Of a DNA stretch of 62,770 bases, positions 19,652 through 28,538 are shown piece after piece. The stretch comes from Kitasatospora sp. MAA19 (lineage in GTDB: Bacteria > Actinomycetota > Actinomycetes > Streptomycetales > Streptomycetaceae), in assembly GCF_029894125.1 (NCBI RefSeq), contig NZ_JARXYZ010000044.1, positions 1 through 62,770 on the forward strand. Reading direction: 5' to 3'. The stretch's first letter is position 1, and every line of letters starts with the position of its first letter. The notes beneath the pieces are model-generated. The model ran no database searches and was not told the DNA's origin. It worked only from the letters and a program-made list of their open reading frames with translations. Made by a program: the position numbers and the translations under genes.

Positions 19652-21262
19652 GTGTTCCGTAGCGAGTTTCCCGATGTCCCCGTGGTCGATCTGCCGATCC
19701 ATGACGCGGTGCTCGGCGGCGCCGCGCGCCACGGCGACCGGCCGGCCCTGATCGACGGCGTCAGCGGGGAGTGCGTGAGCTACGCGCGGCTCGCCGCCGC
19801 CGTCGAGCGGGTCGCCGCCGGGCTGGCCGAGGCCGGGGTGCGCCACGGCGACGTACTGGCCCTGTTCAGCCCCAACACGATCGGCTACCCGATGGCGTTC
19901 TACGGCGCCACCCGGGCCGGCGCCACCGTGACCACGGTGTCCTCGCTGGCCACGCCCGCCGAACTGGCCGGCCAGCTCGGCGACAGCGGCGCCCGCTGGC
20001 TGGTGACCGTCTCCCCGTTCCTGCCGACCGCCCGCAAGGCCGCCGACCTGCTCGCCGAGCAGGGCCGCCCGCTGGCCGAGATCCTCGTCCTGGACGGCGC
20101 CGAGGGCCACCGCTCGCTCGCCGACCTGCTGGCCGCCACCGCCCCCGCCCCCGAGGTCGCCGTCGACCCCGGCGAGGACATCGCGGTGCTGCCCTACTCC
20201 AGCGGCACCACCGGCCTGCCCAAGGGCGTGATGCTCACCCACCGCTCGATCGCCACCAACCTCGCCCAGGTCGACTCCGTCTACCGGCCCGCCGAGGGCG
20301 AGCGGGTGCTCGCCGTCCTGCCGTTCTTCCACATCTACGGCCTGGCCGCGCTGCTCAACCAGCCGCTGCGCTGCGGCGCCACCGTGGTGGTGCTGCCCCG
20401 CTTCGACCTGGAGCAGTTCTGCCGCACCATCGAGGAGCAGCGGGTGCAGGCGCTGGTGGTCGCCCCGCCGATCGCGCTCGCCCTCGCCAAGCACCCGGCC
20501 GTGGAGCGCTTCGACCTCTCCTCCGTCGAGTACCTGCTGTGCGCCGCCGCCCCGCTGGATCCGGAGCTCGCCGCCGCCTGTGCCCGCCGCCTGGGTCTGC
20601 CGCACCTGCTCCAGGGCTACGGCATGACCGAGCTGTCCCCGGTCTCCCACGTGGTCTCCCCGCTGGAGCGCGACCCCTCGCCCGGGTCGGTGGGCCGGAT
20701 GATCGCCTCGACCGAGCTGCGGGTCACCGCCCTGGACGGTGCCGGCGACGACCTCGGGCCCGGCGAGCGGGGCGAGCTGCTGATCCGCGGCCCGCAGGTG
20801 ATGAAGGGCTACTTCGGCCGCCCCTCCGACACCGCCGCCATGATCGACGCCGACGGCTGGCTGCACACCGGCGACGTCGGCTTCGTCGACGACCGCGGCT
20901 ACCTGTACATCGTCGACCGGGTGAAGGAGCTGATCAAGTACAAGGGCTACCAGGTGGCCCCCGCCGAACTGGAGGCCGTGCTGCTCGGCCATCCGCAGAT
21001 CGCCGACGCCGCCGTGATCGGCGTCCCGGACGCCGACGGCACCGAGTGTCCCAAGGCGTTCGTGGTCCGGGTCCCGGGCAGCGGCCTGACCGCGGAGGAG
21101 GTCACCGCGTACGTGGCCGGGCAGGTGGCCCCGTACAAGAAGGTCCGCGCGGTCGAGTTCGTCGACGCCGTCCCCAAGTCCGCGGCCGGCAAGATCCTCC
21201 GCCGCGAGCTGCGCGCCCGCGAGGCCGAGCGCCACGCCGCCGCGTCCGAGGCCGCCCGCTGA
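19652..21262 (+). CDS. 4-coumarate-CoA ligase family acyl-CoA synthetase
   Basis: GTG 19652, preceded by a GGAGG box (19638-19642), gives MFRSEF, the N-terminus seen in streptomycete 4CL homologues; a longer open frame to 19499 lacks that support. The 536-residue ANL enzyme has the P-loop YSSGTTGLPKGVML, the adenylate motif GYGMTELSPVSH, the hinge region D-R-V-K-E-L-I-K-Y-K-G-Y-Q-V and the C-terminal catalytic lysine in PKSAAGKILRR. It activates a carboxylic acid to its CoA thioester with ATP. As the only ligase in the operon it likely supplies the acyl-CoA for the dehydrogenase and carboxylase. Confidence 0.88.
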   Translation: MFRSEFPDVPVVDLPIHDAVLGGAARHGDRPALIDGVSGECVSYARLAAAVERVAAGLAEAGVRHGDVLALFSPNTIGYPMAFYGATRAGATVTTVSSLATPAELAGQLGDSGARWLVTVSPFLPTARKAADLLAEQGRPLAEILVLDGAEGHRSLADLLAATAPAPEVAVDPGEDIAVLPYSSGTTGLPKGVMLTHRSIATNLAQVDSVYRPAEGERVLAVLPFFHIYGLAALLNQPLRCGATVVVLPRFDLEQFCRTIEEQRVQALVVAPPIALALAKHPAVERFDLSSVEYLLCAAAPLDPELAAACARRLGLPHLLQGYGMTELSPVSHVVSPLERDPSPGSVGRMIASTELRVTALDGAGDDLGPGERGELLIRGPQVMKGYFGRPSDTAAMIDADGWLHTGDVGFVDDRGYLYIVDRVKELIKYKGYQVAPAELEAVLLGHPQIADAAVIGVPDADGTECPKAFVVRVPGSGLTAEEVTAYVAGQVAPYKKVRAVEFVDAVPKSAAGKILRRELRAREAERHAAASEAAR

Positions 21263-21387
21263 CCGGCCGGGGCCCCGGCGGGCGAAGACCGGCGCCCGTC
21301 TGTGAAGATCGACCCGCCGAGCAGGACGGGCCCACCGGGCAGGACCGGCCCGCCGAGCCCTCACCGGAACAGGAACCGCCGCCAGCC

Positions 21388-22008
21388 ATGACCAGCCACC
21401 CCGCCGTCCGCACCCCCCAGCAGGACCGCAGCCGCGCGACCCGGGCCCGGCTGCTCGCGGCGGCCGTGGACTGCCTGGCCGAGCTCGGCTGGCACGGCTC
21501 CACCGTCACCGTGGTCGCCGAACGCGCCGGGGTCTCCCGTGGCGCCGCCCAGCACCACTTCCCGACCCGCGAGGACCTGTTCACCGCGGCCGTCGAGCAC
21601 GTCACCGCCGAGCGGCTGGCAGCCGTCCGCGCCCACGCGGACGACCTGCCGGCCGCCGGCCCCGACCGCACCCGGGCCGTCGTGGACATGATCGTCCGCC
21701 TCTACACCGGCCCGCTGTTCCGCGCCGCGCTGCACCTGTGGACGGCCGCCGCCACCGAGGAGCCGCTGCGCGAGCGGATCATCGCCCTGGAAGGGCACGT
21801 CGGGCGCGAGGCCCACCGGGCCGCCGTCGAGTTCCTGGACGCCGACGAGACCCGGCCGGGCGTACGCGAATCCGTGCAGGCCACCCTCGACCTCGCCCGC
21901 GGGCTCGGCCTGGCCAACCTGCTCACCGACGACAGCGTCCGACGATCCGGGGTGATCCGGCAGTGGACCGGCGTTCTGGAGAGTACGCTGCGGCCGGTAC
22001 GCCCATGA
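21388..22008 (+). CDS. TetR family transcriptional regulator of the carboxylase operon
   Basis: This 206-residue regulator has an N-terminal TetR DNA-binding domain (TRARLLAAAVDCLAELGWHG, then VTVVAERAGVSRGAAQHHF) and a C-terminal ligand domain of the long-helix type. It lies 125 bp after the ligase gene on the same strand, so it probably regulates the operon in response to an acyl-CoA or the free acid, as is common for degradation clusters. No clear dyad was found in the gap before it. The start ATG 21388 is well placed for the family. Confidence 0.82.
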   Translation: MTSHPAVRTPQQDRSRATRARLLAAAVDCLAELGWHGSTVTVVAERAGVSRGAAQHHFPTREDLFTAAVEHVTAERLAAVRAHADDLPAAGPDRTRAVVDMIVRLYTGPLFRAALHLWTAAATEEPLRERIIALEGHVGREAHRAAVEFLDADETRPGVRESVQATLDLARGLGLANLLTDDSVRRSGVIRQWTGVLESTLRPVRP

Positions 22009-22156
22009 CGCCCGTACAACCGGAGCGACCGGACGGCCCCTGACCAAGGGGTCGCCGGGCGGCCGATGTCCGTGCAGTCTGGAGAAGAACCCCGGCCGAC
22101 ACGGACCGCGAGTCCCACCCGGCCGGGCACGAGCCGAACCGGGGTGCTGCCTGATC

Positions 22157-24622
22157 ATGCACGGACACGAGTGGGACGCGACCGACGCCGCCGGCACCGT
22201 ACCTGGCGGCGCCCCCGTACGCCCCGATGGCCATCGGATCGTCCCGCTCGCGACGGCCCTGCTCCAGGACGACGGCCTGATCCTGCACTGGAGCGAGGAC
22301 GCCGAGGCGCTGCTCGGATACTCCGCCGAGGAGGCCGTCGGCAGTTACGCCGCCCAGCTGCTCACCGACGGCACCGACCGCCCCGAGGTGCTGGCCCTGT
22401 TCGCCGACATCATGGCCGGCACCGGCTGGTCCGGCGTCTTCCCGGTCCGCCACCGCGACGGCCACCGGGTCGAGCTGGAGTGCCGCACCTACCCGATCGC
22501 CGGACCCGCCGGCACCCTGCTGCTGCTCGCCACCGCCTCCGACACCCGTGCCCTGCACGCGATCGAGGCCGACCTCGCGGTCCTGGACGGCGTCTTCGGC
22601 CGCTCGCCGATCGGCATGGCCGTCTACGACACCGAGCTGCGCTTCGTCCGGCTCAACGAGGCGCTGGCCCGGATGAACGGCGTCACGGTCGCCGGCCACC
22701 TCGGCCGCCGGCTATCGGTGGTGCTGCCGGGCATCAACAGCGTCGAGATCGAGCAGATCATGAGACAGGTGCTCAAGACCGGCAAGCCCGTGGTGGACGC
22801 CCGCTCGCACGGCCGGGTACCCGGCGACCCGACACACGACCGCGCCTGGTCCGCCTCCTACTTCCGGCTGGAGGACTCCACCGGCCAGGTCTTCGGGGTC
22901 TGTTCGTCGATCATCGACGTCACCGAGCGCTTCCAGGCCGAGGCCCGCGCCGCCCGCGCCCAGGAGCGGCTCGCCACCATCGCCGAGGCCACCGCCCGGA
23001 TCGGCACCACCCTCGACCTCCAGCGCACCGCCGAGGAGCTGATCGAGGCCGTCGTCCCCCGGTTCGCCGACTTCGCCACCGTGGACCTGCTGGAGCCGGT
23101 GCTGCGCGGGGCCGAGCCCACCGCGATCCCCGCCGACCGGACGATCACGCTGCGTGCCGTCGCCGTCGGCGAGTCCTACGAGTCGGGCCTCGCGCACGCC
23201 GTGGACACCGTCGGCGAGGCCTCCGAGTACGCCCCCGACCGCAGCTACACCCAGTGCCTGCGCAGCGGCCGTCCCCTGCTGCGCTCCCACGTGGACGCCG
23301 AGGTGCTGCGCGGCCTGGTCGCCAGCGAGGACCGGGTCGCCCCCGGCATAGCAGCCGGCATCCACTCGTACCTGATGGTGCCGCTCACCGCCCGGGGCAT
23401 GGTGCTCGGCGGCTCCGAGTTCATCCGGATGCGCAACCCCGAGCCGTTCAGCGACGCCGATGTGGCGCTCGCCGAGGAACTCGTCGCCCGCACCGCCCTG
23501 GCCATCGACAACGCCCGGCTCTACCGGCGCGAGCGGGAGACCGCGCTCACCCTGCAGCGCAGCCTGCTGCCGCAGGAGATCCACCGCACCCTGGGCCTGG
23601 AGATCGCTTACCGCTACCTGCCCAGCAGCGTGGTCAGCGAGGTCGGCGGCGACTGGTTCGACGTGGTGCCGCTGTCCTGCGGCCGGGTCGCCCTGGTGGT
23701 CGGCGACGTGATGGGCCACGGCATCCGGGCCGCCGCCACGATGGGCCAGCTGCGCACCGTCGCCCGGACGCTCGCCACTCTCGACATGCCGCCCGAGCAG
23801 GTCCTCACCCGGCTGGACGAGACCGCGTCGGGTATCGGCGAGGGCCAGTTCGCCACCTGTATATGCGCGGTCTACGACCCGCTGGAGCGCACCGTCCAGA
23901 TCGCCGCGGCCGGCCACCTGCCGCCGGTCTGGGTCGCCCCCGACGGCACCGCCAGCAGGATCGAGGTGCCGCCCGGCGTGCCGCTGGGCGTCGGTGGGGT
24001 GGCCTTCGAGTCGATCGAGTTCACCCTTCCCGAGGGCGGCATGGTCACCCTCTACACCGACGGGCTGGTCGAGCGGCGCGGCCGCGACCTCGACGAGGGC
24101 ATCGACGTGCTGGCCCGCACCCTCTCCGGGCCCGGCCGGACGCTGGAGGAGAGCTGCGACGCCGTCCTCCGGGCGCTCGTCACCGACGGCACCGACGACG
24201 ACATCGCGATGATCATGGCCAGGGTGCTGCCACTGCCCGCCGACCGGGTCGCCACCCTCCCGCTCACCGGCGGCGGCCGCCTGCCCGGCAAGGCCCGCCG
24301 CTTCACCCGCGCCACCCTGGACGCCTGGGGCCTGTCCGCCCTCGCCGACTACGCCGAGCTGCTGGTCAGCGAGCTGGTCACGAACGCCCTGCTGCACGCC
24401 GAGGCGCCGCGGCGGCTGCGGCTGTTCCGCGACCGGGTGCTCACCCTGGAGGTCGCCGACGCCGGCGGGCCGACCCCGCAGCTGCGCCCCTTCGCCGAAC
24501 AGGACGAGGGCGGGCGCGGCATGTTCCTGGTCAGCGAGCTGGCCCAGCGCTGGGGCAGCCGGCTGACCAGGGACGGCAAGGTGGTCTGGGCCGAGCTGGA
24601 ACTGCCCTTCGGGGCAGGCTAG
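22157..24622 (+). CDS. PAS-PAS-GAF-PP2C (SpoIIE-type) phosphatase fused to an anti-sigma-like HATPase
   Basis: The 821-residue cytosolic protein combines two PAS domains (about residues 30-130 and 145-255), a GAF domain (about 275-455), a SpoIIE-like PP2C phosphatase (about 475-665; LQRSLLPQEI, VGGDWFDVVPL, VGDVMGHGIRA, DDDIAMIMARV) and a C-terminal histidine-kinase-like ATPase (about 690-815; LVSELVTNALLHAEAP, GGRGMFLVSEL). The family sets sigma factor activity by dephosphorylating an anti-anti-sigma factor while the ATPase domain can act as kinase, under control of the sensor domains. It is monocistronic, and no partner sigma or anti-sigma antagonist gene is adjacent. Confidence 0.88.
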   Translation: MHGHEWDATDAAGTVPGGAPVRPDGHRIVPLATALLQDDGLILHWSEDAEALLGYSAEEAVGSYAAQLLTDGTDRPEVLALFADIMAGTGWSGVFPVRHRDGHRVELECRTYPIAGPAGTLLLLATASDTRALHAIEADLAVLDGVFGRSPIGMAVYDTELRFVRLNEALARMNGVTVAGHLGRRLSVVLPGINSVEIEQIMRQVLKTGKPVVDARSHGRVPGDPTHDRAWSASYFRLEDSTGQVFGVCSSIIDVTERFQAEARAARAQERLATIAEATARIGTTLDLQRTAEELIEAVVPRFADFATVDLLEPVLRGAEPTAIPADRTITLRAVAVGESYESGLAHAVDTVGEASEYAPDRSYTQCLRSGRPLLRSHVDAEVLRGLVASEDRVAPGIAAGIHSYLMVPLTARGMVLGGSEFIRMRNPEPFSDADVALAEELVARTALAIDNARLYRRERETALTLQRSLLPQEIHRTLGLEIAYRYLPSSVVSEVGGDWFDVVPLSCGRVALVVGDVMGHGIRAAATMGQLRTVARTLATLDMPPEQVLTRLDETASGIGEGQFATCICAVYDPLERTVQIAAAGHLPPVWVAPDGTASRIEVPPGVPLGVGGVAFESIEFTLPEGGMVTLYTDGLVERRGRDLDEGIDVLARTLSGPGRTLEESCDAVLRALVTDGTDDDIAMIMARVLPLPADRVATLPLTGGGRLPGKARRFTRATLDAWGLSALADYAELLVSELVTNALLHAEAPRRLRLFRDRVLTLEVADAGGPTPQLRPFAEQDEGGRGMFLVSELAQRWGSRLTRDGKVVWAELELPFGAG

Positions 24623-24641
24623 GGCCTGTCCGTCGGGCGGG

Positions 24642-25304
24642 TCAGCGTGCGACGAGCGGGTAGTGGTCGGACAGGTCGGTGTAGGTGTAGCTCTTGCCCC
24701 AACTGCTCACCGTCGACGGCGCGCTGTGCGTGCGCAGGACCTGGTTGGCGTACTGCTGCGGGCGGGCGTGGTCGGCCCGGTAGAGCACGTAGTCCAGGTC
24801 CTCCTCGGGCTCGCCCGGGTAGCGGTAGGCGGCGATGGAGTTGTCGGCCGTGTCGAAGGAGTACGGCCAGCCGGTGCGGGCGGAGGCCGGGGCCAGGTTG
24901 GCGTTGTCGAGCAGGGCCTGGCACTCGGAGCCGTGCGAGTCGATGTTGAGGTCGCCGGCGAGCACGATCGGCTCGTTCGCCGGGATCCGCTTGGCGTCCA
25001 GGAAGTCGCGCATGGCGGTGAGCTGCCTGGCGCGGACGGCGGCCGGCTGGCCGCTGGAGCAGCCCGAGTCGGTGGACTGCAGGTGGGTGCCGACCACGTG
25101 GGTGCGCAGGCCGTTCACGTCCAGCACGGCGTAGACGAAGCCCTTGTTCGACCAGTAGTCCGAACCGCAGGCGTCCTTGAAGACGTACTGCTCCTTGCGC
25201 AGGATCGGCCACTTGCTGAGCAGGGTCACCCTGCCGTCCTCGGGGGTGGTCGAGCTGTAGCTGCCGGAGGTGGCGTCCCAGCCGCTGGTGGAGCGGCCGA
25301 CCAC
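24642..25304 (-). pseudogene. Sphingomyelinase C-like phosphodiesterase, 5'-truncated
   Basis: The 220-residue frame corresponds to the C-terminal two thirds of a secreted bacterial sphingomyelinase (EEP fold). It keeps WDATSGSYSSTTPEDGRVTL, the SNKGF segment, VVGTHLQSTD, LAGDLNIDSHGSE and the final SDHYPLVA. The signal peptide and the first third, including the N-terminal metal-binding Asn/Glu motifs, are missing. An in-frame TGA lies two codons before the GTG at 25304. Export and activity should be lost. The breakpoint adjoins the XRE/DUF397 locus. Confidence 0.7.
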
Positions 25305-25410
25305 CGGTCAGTGGATGGTGTACATCCAACGTCGTCGCCCGCGCGGTGCACAAGACCACGGACGAGCATGCGGTGAACGCGGCTGAAACACTGTCACCGG
25401 CCGAAACACG

Positions 25411-25446
25411 CGAGCCCCCACTACCCGCTGCGGGTAGTGGGGCTCG
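25411..25446 (-). terminator. Hairpin downstream of the DUF397 gene
   Basis: The arms CGAGCCCC(C)ACTACCCG and CGGGTAGTGGGGCTCG pair over 16 bp with one bulged C and a 3-nt loop. It lies 16 bp past the stop of the DUF397 gene on the minus strand. There is no T-run, as usual for streptomycete terminators. Confidence 0.75.
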
Positions 25447-25461
25447 GACAGCGCGGGTGTG

Positions 25462-25674
25462 TCAGACCTCGCCGAACTCGCCGGCCCGGACGGCGGCGAC
25501 GAACGACGACCAGGCGTCGGCGGGGAAGACGAGGGCAGGACCCTCGGGGTCCTTGGAGTCACGGACGGGAGTAAGGGCGGGGAAGTCGGCGGTGACCTCT
25601 ACGCAGTCACCACCGTTGTCGGAGTACGAGGACTTGACCCAGGAAGCGCCGGACAGGTCTACGCGGTCGGTCAT
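25462..25674 (-). CDS. DUF397 domain small protein
   Basis: This 70-residue protein has the DUF397 core W-V-K-S-S-Y-S-D-N-G-G-D-C-V-E-V and RDSKDPEGPALVFPADAWSS. ATG 25674 follows GAGAGGAA at good spacing; its ATG overlaps the TGA of the upstream XRE regulator by 4 bp, so the two are co-translated. In streptomycetes such pairs act together in developmental or antibiotic regulation (WhiJ-like systems), the small protein antagonising or assisting its DNA-binding partner. A strong hairpin follows the gene. Confidence 0.85.
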   Translation of the reverse strand: MTDRVDLSGASWVKSSYSDNGGDCVEVTADFPALTPVRDSKDPEGPALVFPADAWSSFVAAVRAGEFGEV

Positions 25675-26501
25675 GATTGGAGTTCCTCTCGGGCCCTGCG
25701 GATCATCGCCTGGGATGCGGCCTGCGGCAGCGCTTCCACCAGCATCTGATCGTACTCTCTCTCCCATGCTGCAACCGTTGTGCGAGACCGCTCAAGATGG
25801 CCCTTCGCCGTCGATTCCGCGTACCCCACGACCGTATGGTCTGGCAGGTCCAACAGGACGATTGGCAGCTTGAACGCCAGGTTTTCGCCGATTCCGAACG
25901 GAGCGACCTGCAGCGTGACGTTCGGGCGTTGGGCCAGCTCCTCAAGGTGGTGGAGCTGTTCGGCCATGACCTGCGGACCGCCGACGGGGCGGAGGAGAAC
26001 GCCCTCTTCGAGCACTGCGTGAAACATCGGGGGAGTCTTCCGGGTGAGGATCTCCTGACGTAGCGACAGATAGTCGGTGCGTTCGTCGGCCTCAGCGGCG
26101 GTGATCGTGCCGCGCCTGACGGCTGCCTGTGCCAGCGCCCTTGCGTAGGCAGGGGTTTGGAACAGTCCAGGGACGATGATCAGGCCGACCGTTCTCAGCC
26201 GCCGGCACCGGGCTTCGGCGTCGGCGAACTCGGCGAAGCCTTCAAGAAGCGCTGCGCGGCTGAATCGTCGCCACAACTCGTAGAACCGTTGGCCTGACTC
26301 GAACACCTCATCGGCCTTAACCGCCAACGACCGTGTTGGGGAACGCTTCCCGTTCTCGACATATGAGATGTGCGCGCCTGAATACCCCAGACGCTTGGCA
26401 GTTGCGGCCTGCGACCAGCGCCTTGCCCGTCGTGAACTGCGAAGTTCCTGGCCAAAGCGCACCTGCGGTGATGCTTGGGCGTCAACCTCGGCTTCAGCCA
26501 T
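25671..26501 (-). CDS. XRE-family regulator with DUF5753 C-terminal domain
   Basis: The 276-residue protein has an N-terminal helix-turn-helix (about residues 14-70; AAKRLGYSGAHISYVENGKR-like core) and a C-terminal DUF5753 domain (about 95-270; VPGLFQTPAYARALAQAAVR, FHAVLEEGVLLRPVGGPQVM). This is the partner class of DUF397 proteins in streptomycete WhiJ/AbaA-like regulatory loci. It is translationally coupled to the DUF397 gene and divergent from a small plus-strand gene at 26625, the usual three-part layout. Targets are unknown. Confidence 0.88.
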   Translation of the reverse strand: MAEAEVDAQASPQVRFGQELRSSRRARRWSQAATAKRLGYSGAHISYVENGKRSPTRSLAVKADEVFESGQRFYELWRRFSRAALLEGFAEFADAEARCRRLRTVGLIIVPGLFQTPAYARALAQAAVRRGTITAAEADERTDYLSLRQEILTRKTPPMFHAVLEEGVLLRPVGGPQVMAEQLHHLEELAQRPNVTLQVAPFGIGENLAFKLPIVLLDLPDHTVVGYAESTAKGHLERSRTTVAAWEREYDQMLVEALPQAASQAMIRRAREELQS

Positions 26502-26624
26502 GATCCTTCGGCTCCTTCACGCGACATTGCTGTCAAAGGTAAGACCCTTCCGATCGTAGAGGCTGTCGCGCCACCATGGCTACACCAAGTGACAAGCCAA
26601 GAGCGAAGCGCTACGGAGACCCCC

Positions 26625-26888
26625 ATGTCCGAAGACCCGAAATCAGTGCTGCCCGACCTCGTCCCCAACGAGGTGGTGCGGGACCTGAAACACCGTGACG
26701 CCGACGGCAAGCCGAGGGAGGGGGTCTTCATGGAAATCCTCTGCGGGGCGGCCTTTCTGAGGCCGCTCGGCGGGGGCCGTGAGTGGACGACCAGGCCCGA
26801 CGAGCTGCGCCAGTGCGACCCCAGGGAGATCGCGCCGGGCACCGGGAGCAACTCGCAGCGCCGGCCGATGTTTCCGGAGCCGGTGTGA
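26625..26888 (+). CDS. Small hypothetical protein divergent from the XRE regulator
   Basis: This 87-residue protein has an ATG at 26625 with GGAG about 6 bp upstream. It contains LVPNEVVRDLKHRD and FMEILCGAAFLRPLGGGREW, the latter resembling short proteins found beside XRE/DUF397 pairs (x-LRP-GGGREW). It is cytosolic, with no catalytic motif seen. Its position opposite the regulator suggests it is controlled by, or signals to, that pair. The function is unknown. Confidence 0.6.
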   Translation: MSEDPKSVLPDLVPNEVVRDLKHRDADGKPREGVFMEILCGAAFLRPLGGGREWTTRPDELRQCDPREIAPGTGSNSQRRPMFPEPV

Positions 26889-27061
26889 CCTCGGGGGAGA
26901 TGCTGCTCGCCGGGCTGCACGTCAGCTCGTTGGCGGCGGGGGGCTTTGCCGCCATGGCGCGGACGACGGGACCGAACGTGCCCGAGGTGGGGGACGAGTT
27001 GATCACCGTGATGCCGCCCCAAAGCTCGTACGAGCTCGGCCCAAGGGGCGCTGGACGCTGA
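26885..27061 (+). CDS. Possible small protein coupled to the preceding gene
   Basis: GTG 26885 overlaps the stop of the upstream small gene as GTGA, giving a 58-residue frame: one weakly hydrophobic segment (LLAGLHVSSLAAGGFAAMA) and then LPEVGDEL-type sequence. The coupling and codon bias favour translation, but I recognise no family, and the end in PRGAGR may be a frameshifted tail. Low certainty. Confidence 0.3.
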   Translation: MTSGEMLLAGLHVSSLAAGGFAAMARTTGPNVPEVGDELITVMPPQSSYELGPRGAGR

Positions 27062-27991
27062 GTTCGCGATGATGCCGGCCGCCAACGGCGGCGCCGAGGG
27101 ATTCGTGCGAAGCGGCCACCGGGAGTTGCGGGCCGAACCGGACCGCCGTGGTCAACGGCTGCCGCGCCGCTGCCGGGACGGCTGGGAGGGCGACCTCGCC
27201 TCCGGCCTGTGGTCGAACCGCGGACCGGACTGACAAGCCCCCGCTGCCACAGTGAGTGCTCATTCCCCCTGCGGCGGCGGGATTCAACGCCTGTTCGTCA
27301 CCGTGGTGGTGGCGAACGGGCGCCGGCGGGGCCCCTTCTTCCCCCCTGCCGGTTGGCTCCGAGGGCGCGTTGGTGCCAGACCCTCGTCGAGCCGCACCGC
27401 TCCCCGCCGGAATCGCCGCTCCGGCGGGGAGCGGCCACCTCGATCACCGGTCGGCGGAGTCCTTGTCTCCCCTGATCGGAACCCCTGCCCGGGGACGGCG
27501 CCCCCTTGCGCGGTCGGCGGCGTGTGCGGTTCACACATCCGAGTGTGACGCGGGTCTCGGTCCGGGAAGATCGTCTGCACTCAGAGCAGCGGCAGCAGTT
27601 CGGTCAGTGACTCGCAAATCGGACAAACCATGACATAAACCGTGAGCCCGCTCACACCGAAAAAGGTCCACGACGGGCGATAGTGGCCGCTCCCGGCGCC
27701 GCCCGCCACTCCCGACCGCGACATCTGTGCAGCTCAGCGCGTTGGCCGGCCGCGCAGCCCGCTCTGTGAATCGACGTCGCCACCCGGGACGTACGACGGT
27801 GGATCGTAACAAGGGGGTCTTGTCGGCGACCGATGCCACCTGGCAACAATTGCTGCATCAAGCCACACCGGCTCCTGTCCCGCCGGATGTGGCTCACTGC
27901 CAAGTCGCTCCTTGTGACCAATTCGGCCCCTGTCCGGCCATGGTCTGAACGGGGCGTGACCCGGCTCAACCCGATTGAGGTCTAGCCCTAC
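27062..27991. other. Long non-coding stretch before the transglycosylase gene
   Basis: These 930 bp have no supported gene. GC is lower from about 27580 to 27990, typical of a promoter and leader region. Several short dyads are present (for example TTCACACATCCGAGTGTGA near 27530). I looked for the cyclic di-AMP riboswitch often found before actinobacterial cell-wall lytic genes and did not find its conserved GACGGGGAACC or GGGTGAATC blocks. Confidence 0.45.
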
Positions 27992-28387
27992 ATGCCCACT
28001 TTCAAGCTTCGTATGCGTACTTCCGCCGCTGTTCTGGCCGGCGCCGCCGGTCTGACCGCCCTGGGTGCGGCCGCGGTCCCCGCCGTCGCCTCGGCCGCGG
28101 ACGCCTCCCCGCAGGCCATCGCCGCTCAGATCGTGCCGGCGGACCAGCTCGCTTCGTTCAGCCAGATCGTCTCCCACGAGTCGGGCTGGAGCGTGACCGC
28201 GACCAACCCGAGCTCGGGCTCCTACGGACTGGGCCAGGCGCTGCCGGCCTCCAAGATGGCCTCCGCGGGCGCGGACTGGAAGACCAACCCGACCACCCAG
28301 ATCAAGTGGGCACTGGACTACATGAACACCCGCTACGGCAGCCCGAACGCCGCCTGGGCCTTCTGGCAGACCCACCACTGGTACTAG
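27992..28387 (+). CDS. Secreted lysozyme-like/transglycosylase domain protein
   Basis: This 131-residue exported protein has a signal peptide (KLRMR, a hydrophobic Ala/Leu stretch, then AVASAADA, cleavage about residue 36) and a small lysozyme-fold module: FSQIVSHESGW with the catalytic Glu, NPSSGSYGLGQALPASKMAS, and the ending WAFWQTHHWY. It should cleave or remodel peptidoglycan outside the membrane. No extra wall-binding domain (LysM) is present, unlike many relatives. It is monocistronic, with an intrinsic-type hairpin about 100 bp after the stop. Confidence 0.82.
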   Translation: MPTFKLRMRTSAAVLAGAAGLTALGAAAVPAVASAADASPQAIAAQIVPADQLASFSQIVSHESGWSVTATNPSSGSYGLGQALPASKMASAGADWKTNPTTQIKWALDYMNTRYGSPNAAWAFWQTHHWY

Positions 28388-28471
28388 GAGTCCAGCGGGA
28401 CCTCGTCGTCCGGCCAGTTCCGAGGGCGGTTTCCCGGGGCCGTTGCACCACGTGGGCGGTTTGATCGGGCC

Positions 28472-28534
28472 GTGATGAAGTTCATGCAGGCGCTCGGCTG
28501 GGGTTTCCCAGCCGAGCGTTTTGCGTGGCCGGAC
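28472..28534 (-). pseudogene. Tail relic of an IS30-family transposase
   Basis: The minus strand reads V-R-P-R-K-T-L-G-W-E-T-P-A-E-R-L-H-E-L, the signature C-terminal end of IS30 transposases (RPRKTLxWxTPAE). Only about 20 codons survive, lying between the transglycosylase gene and the MFS gene. The codons for LGWETPAERL form a perfect hairpin. Confidence 0.55.
28491..28522 (+). terminator. Perfect 12-bp hairpin with T-run
   Basis: CGCTCGGCTGGG, GTTT, CCCAGCCGAGCG, then TTTT on the plus strand. It is a textbook intrinsic terminator for the transglycosylase gene, although it lies inside the IS30 relic and derives from transposase codons. Confidence 0.75.
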
Positions 28535-28538
28535 GTGC

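Noticed and set aside
26885..27240. A longer gene continuing past 27061
   Set aside because: Homology-like codon bias shifts frame several times and no family is recognisable, so only the short coupled ORF is listed, at low confidence.
27062..27991. Cyclic di-AMP riboswitch before the transglycosylase gene
   Set aside because: Expected by analogy with other actinobacterial wall-lytic genes, but its conserved sequence blocks were not found.
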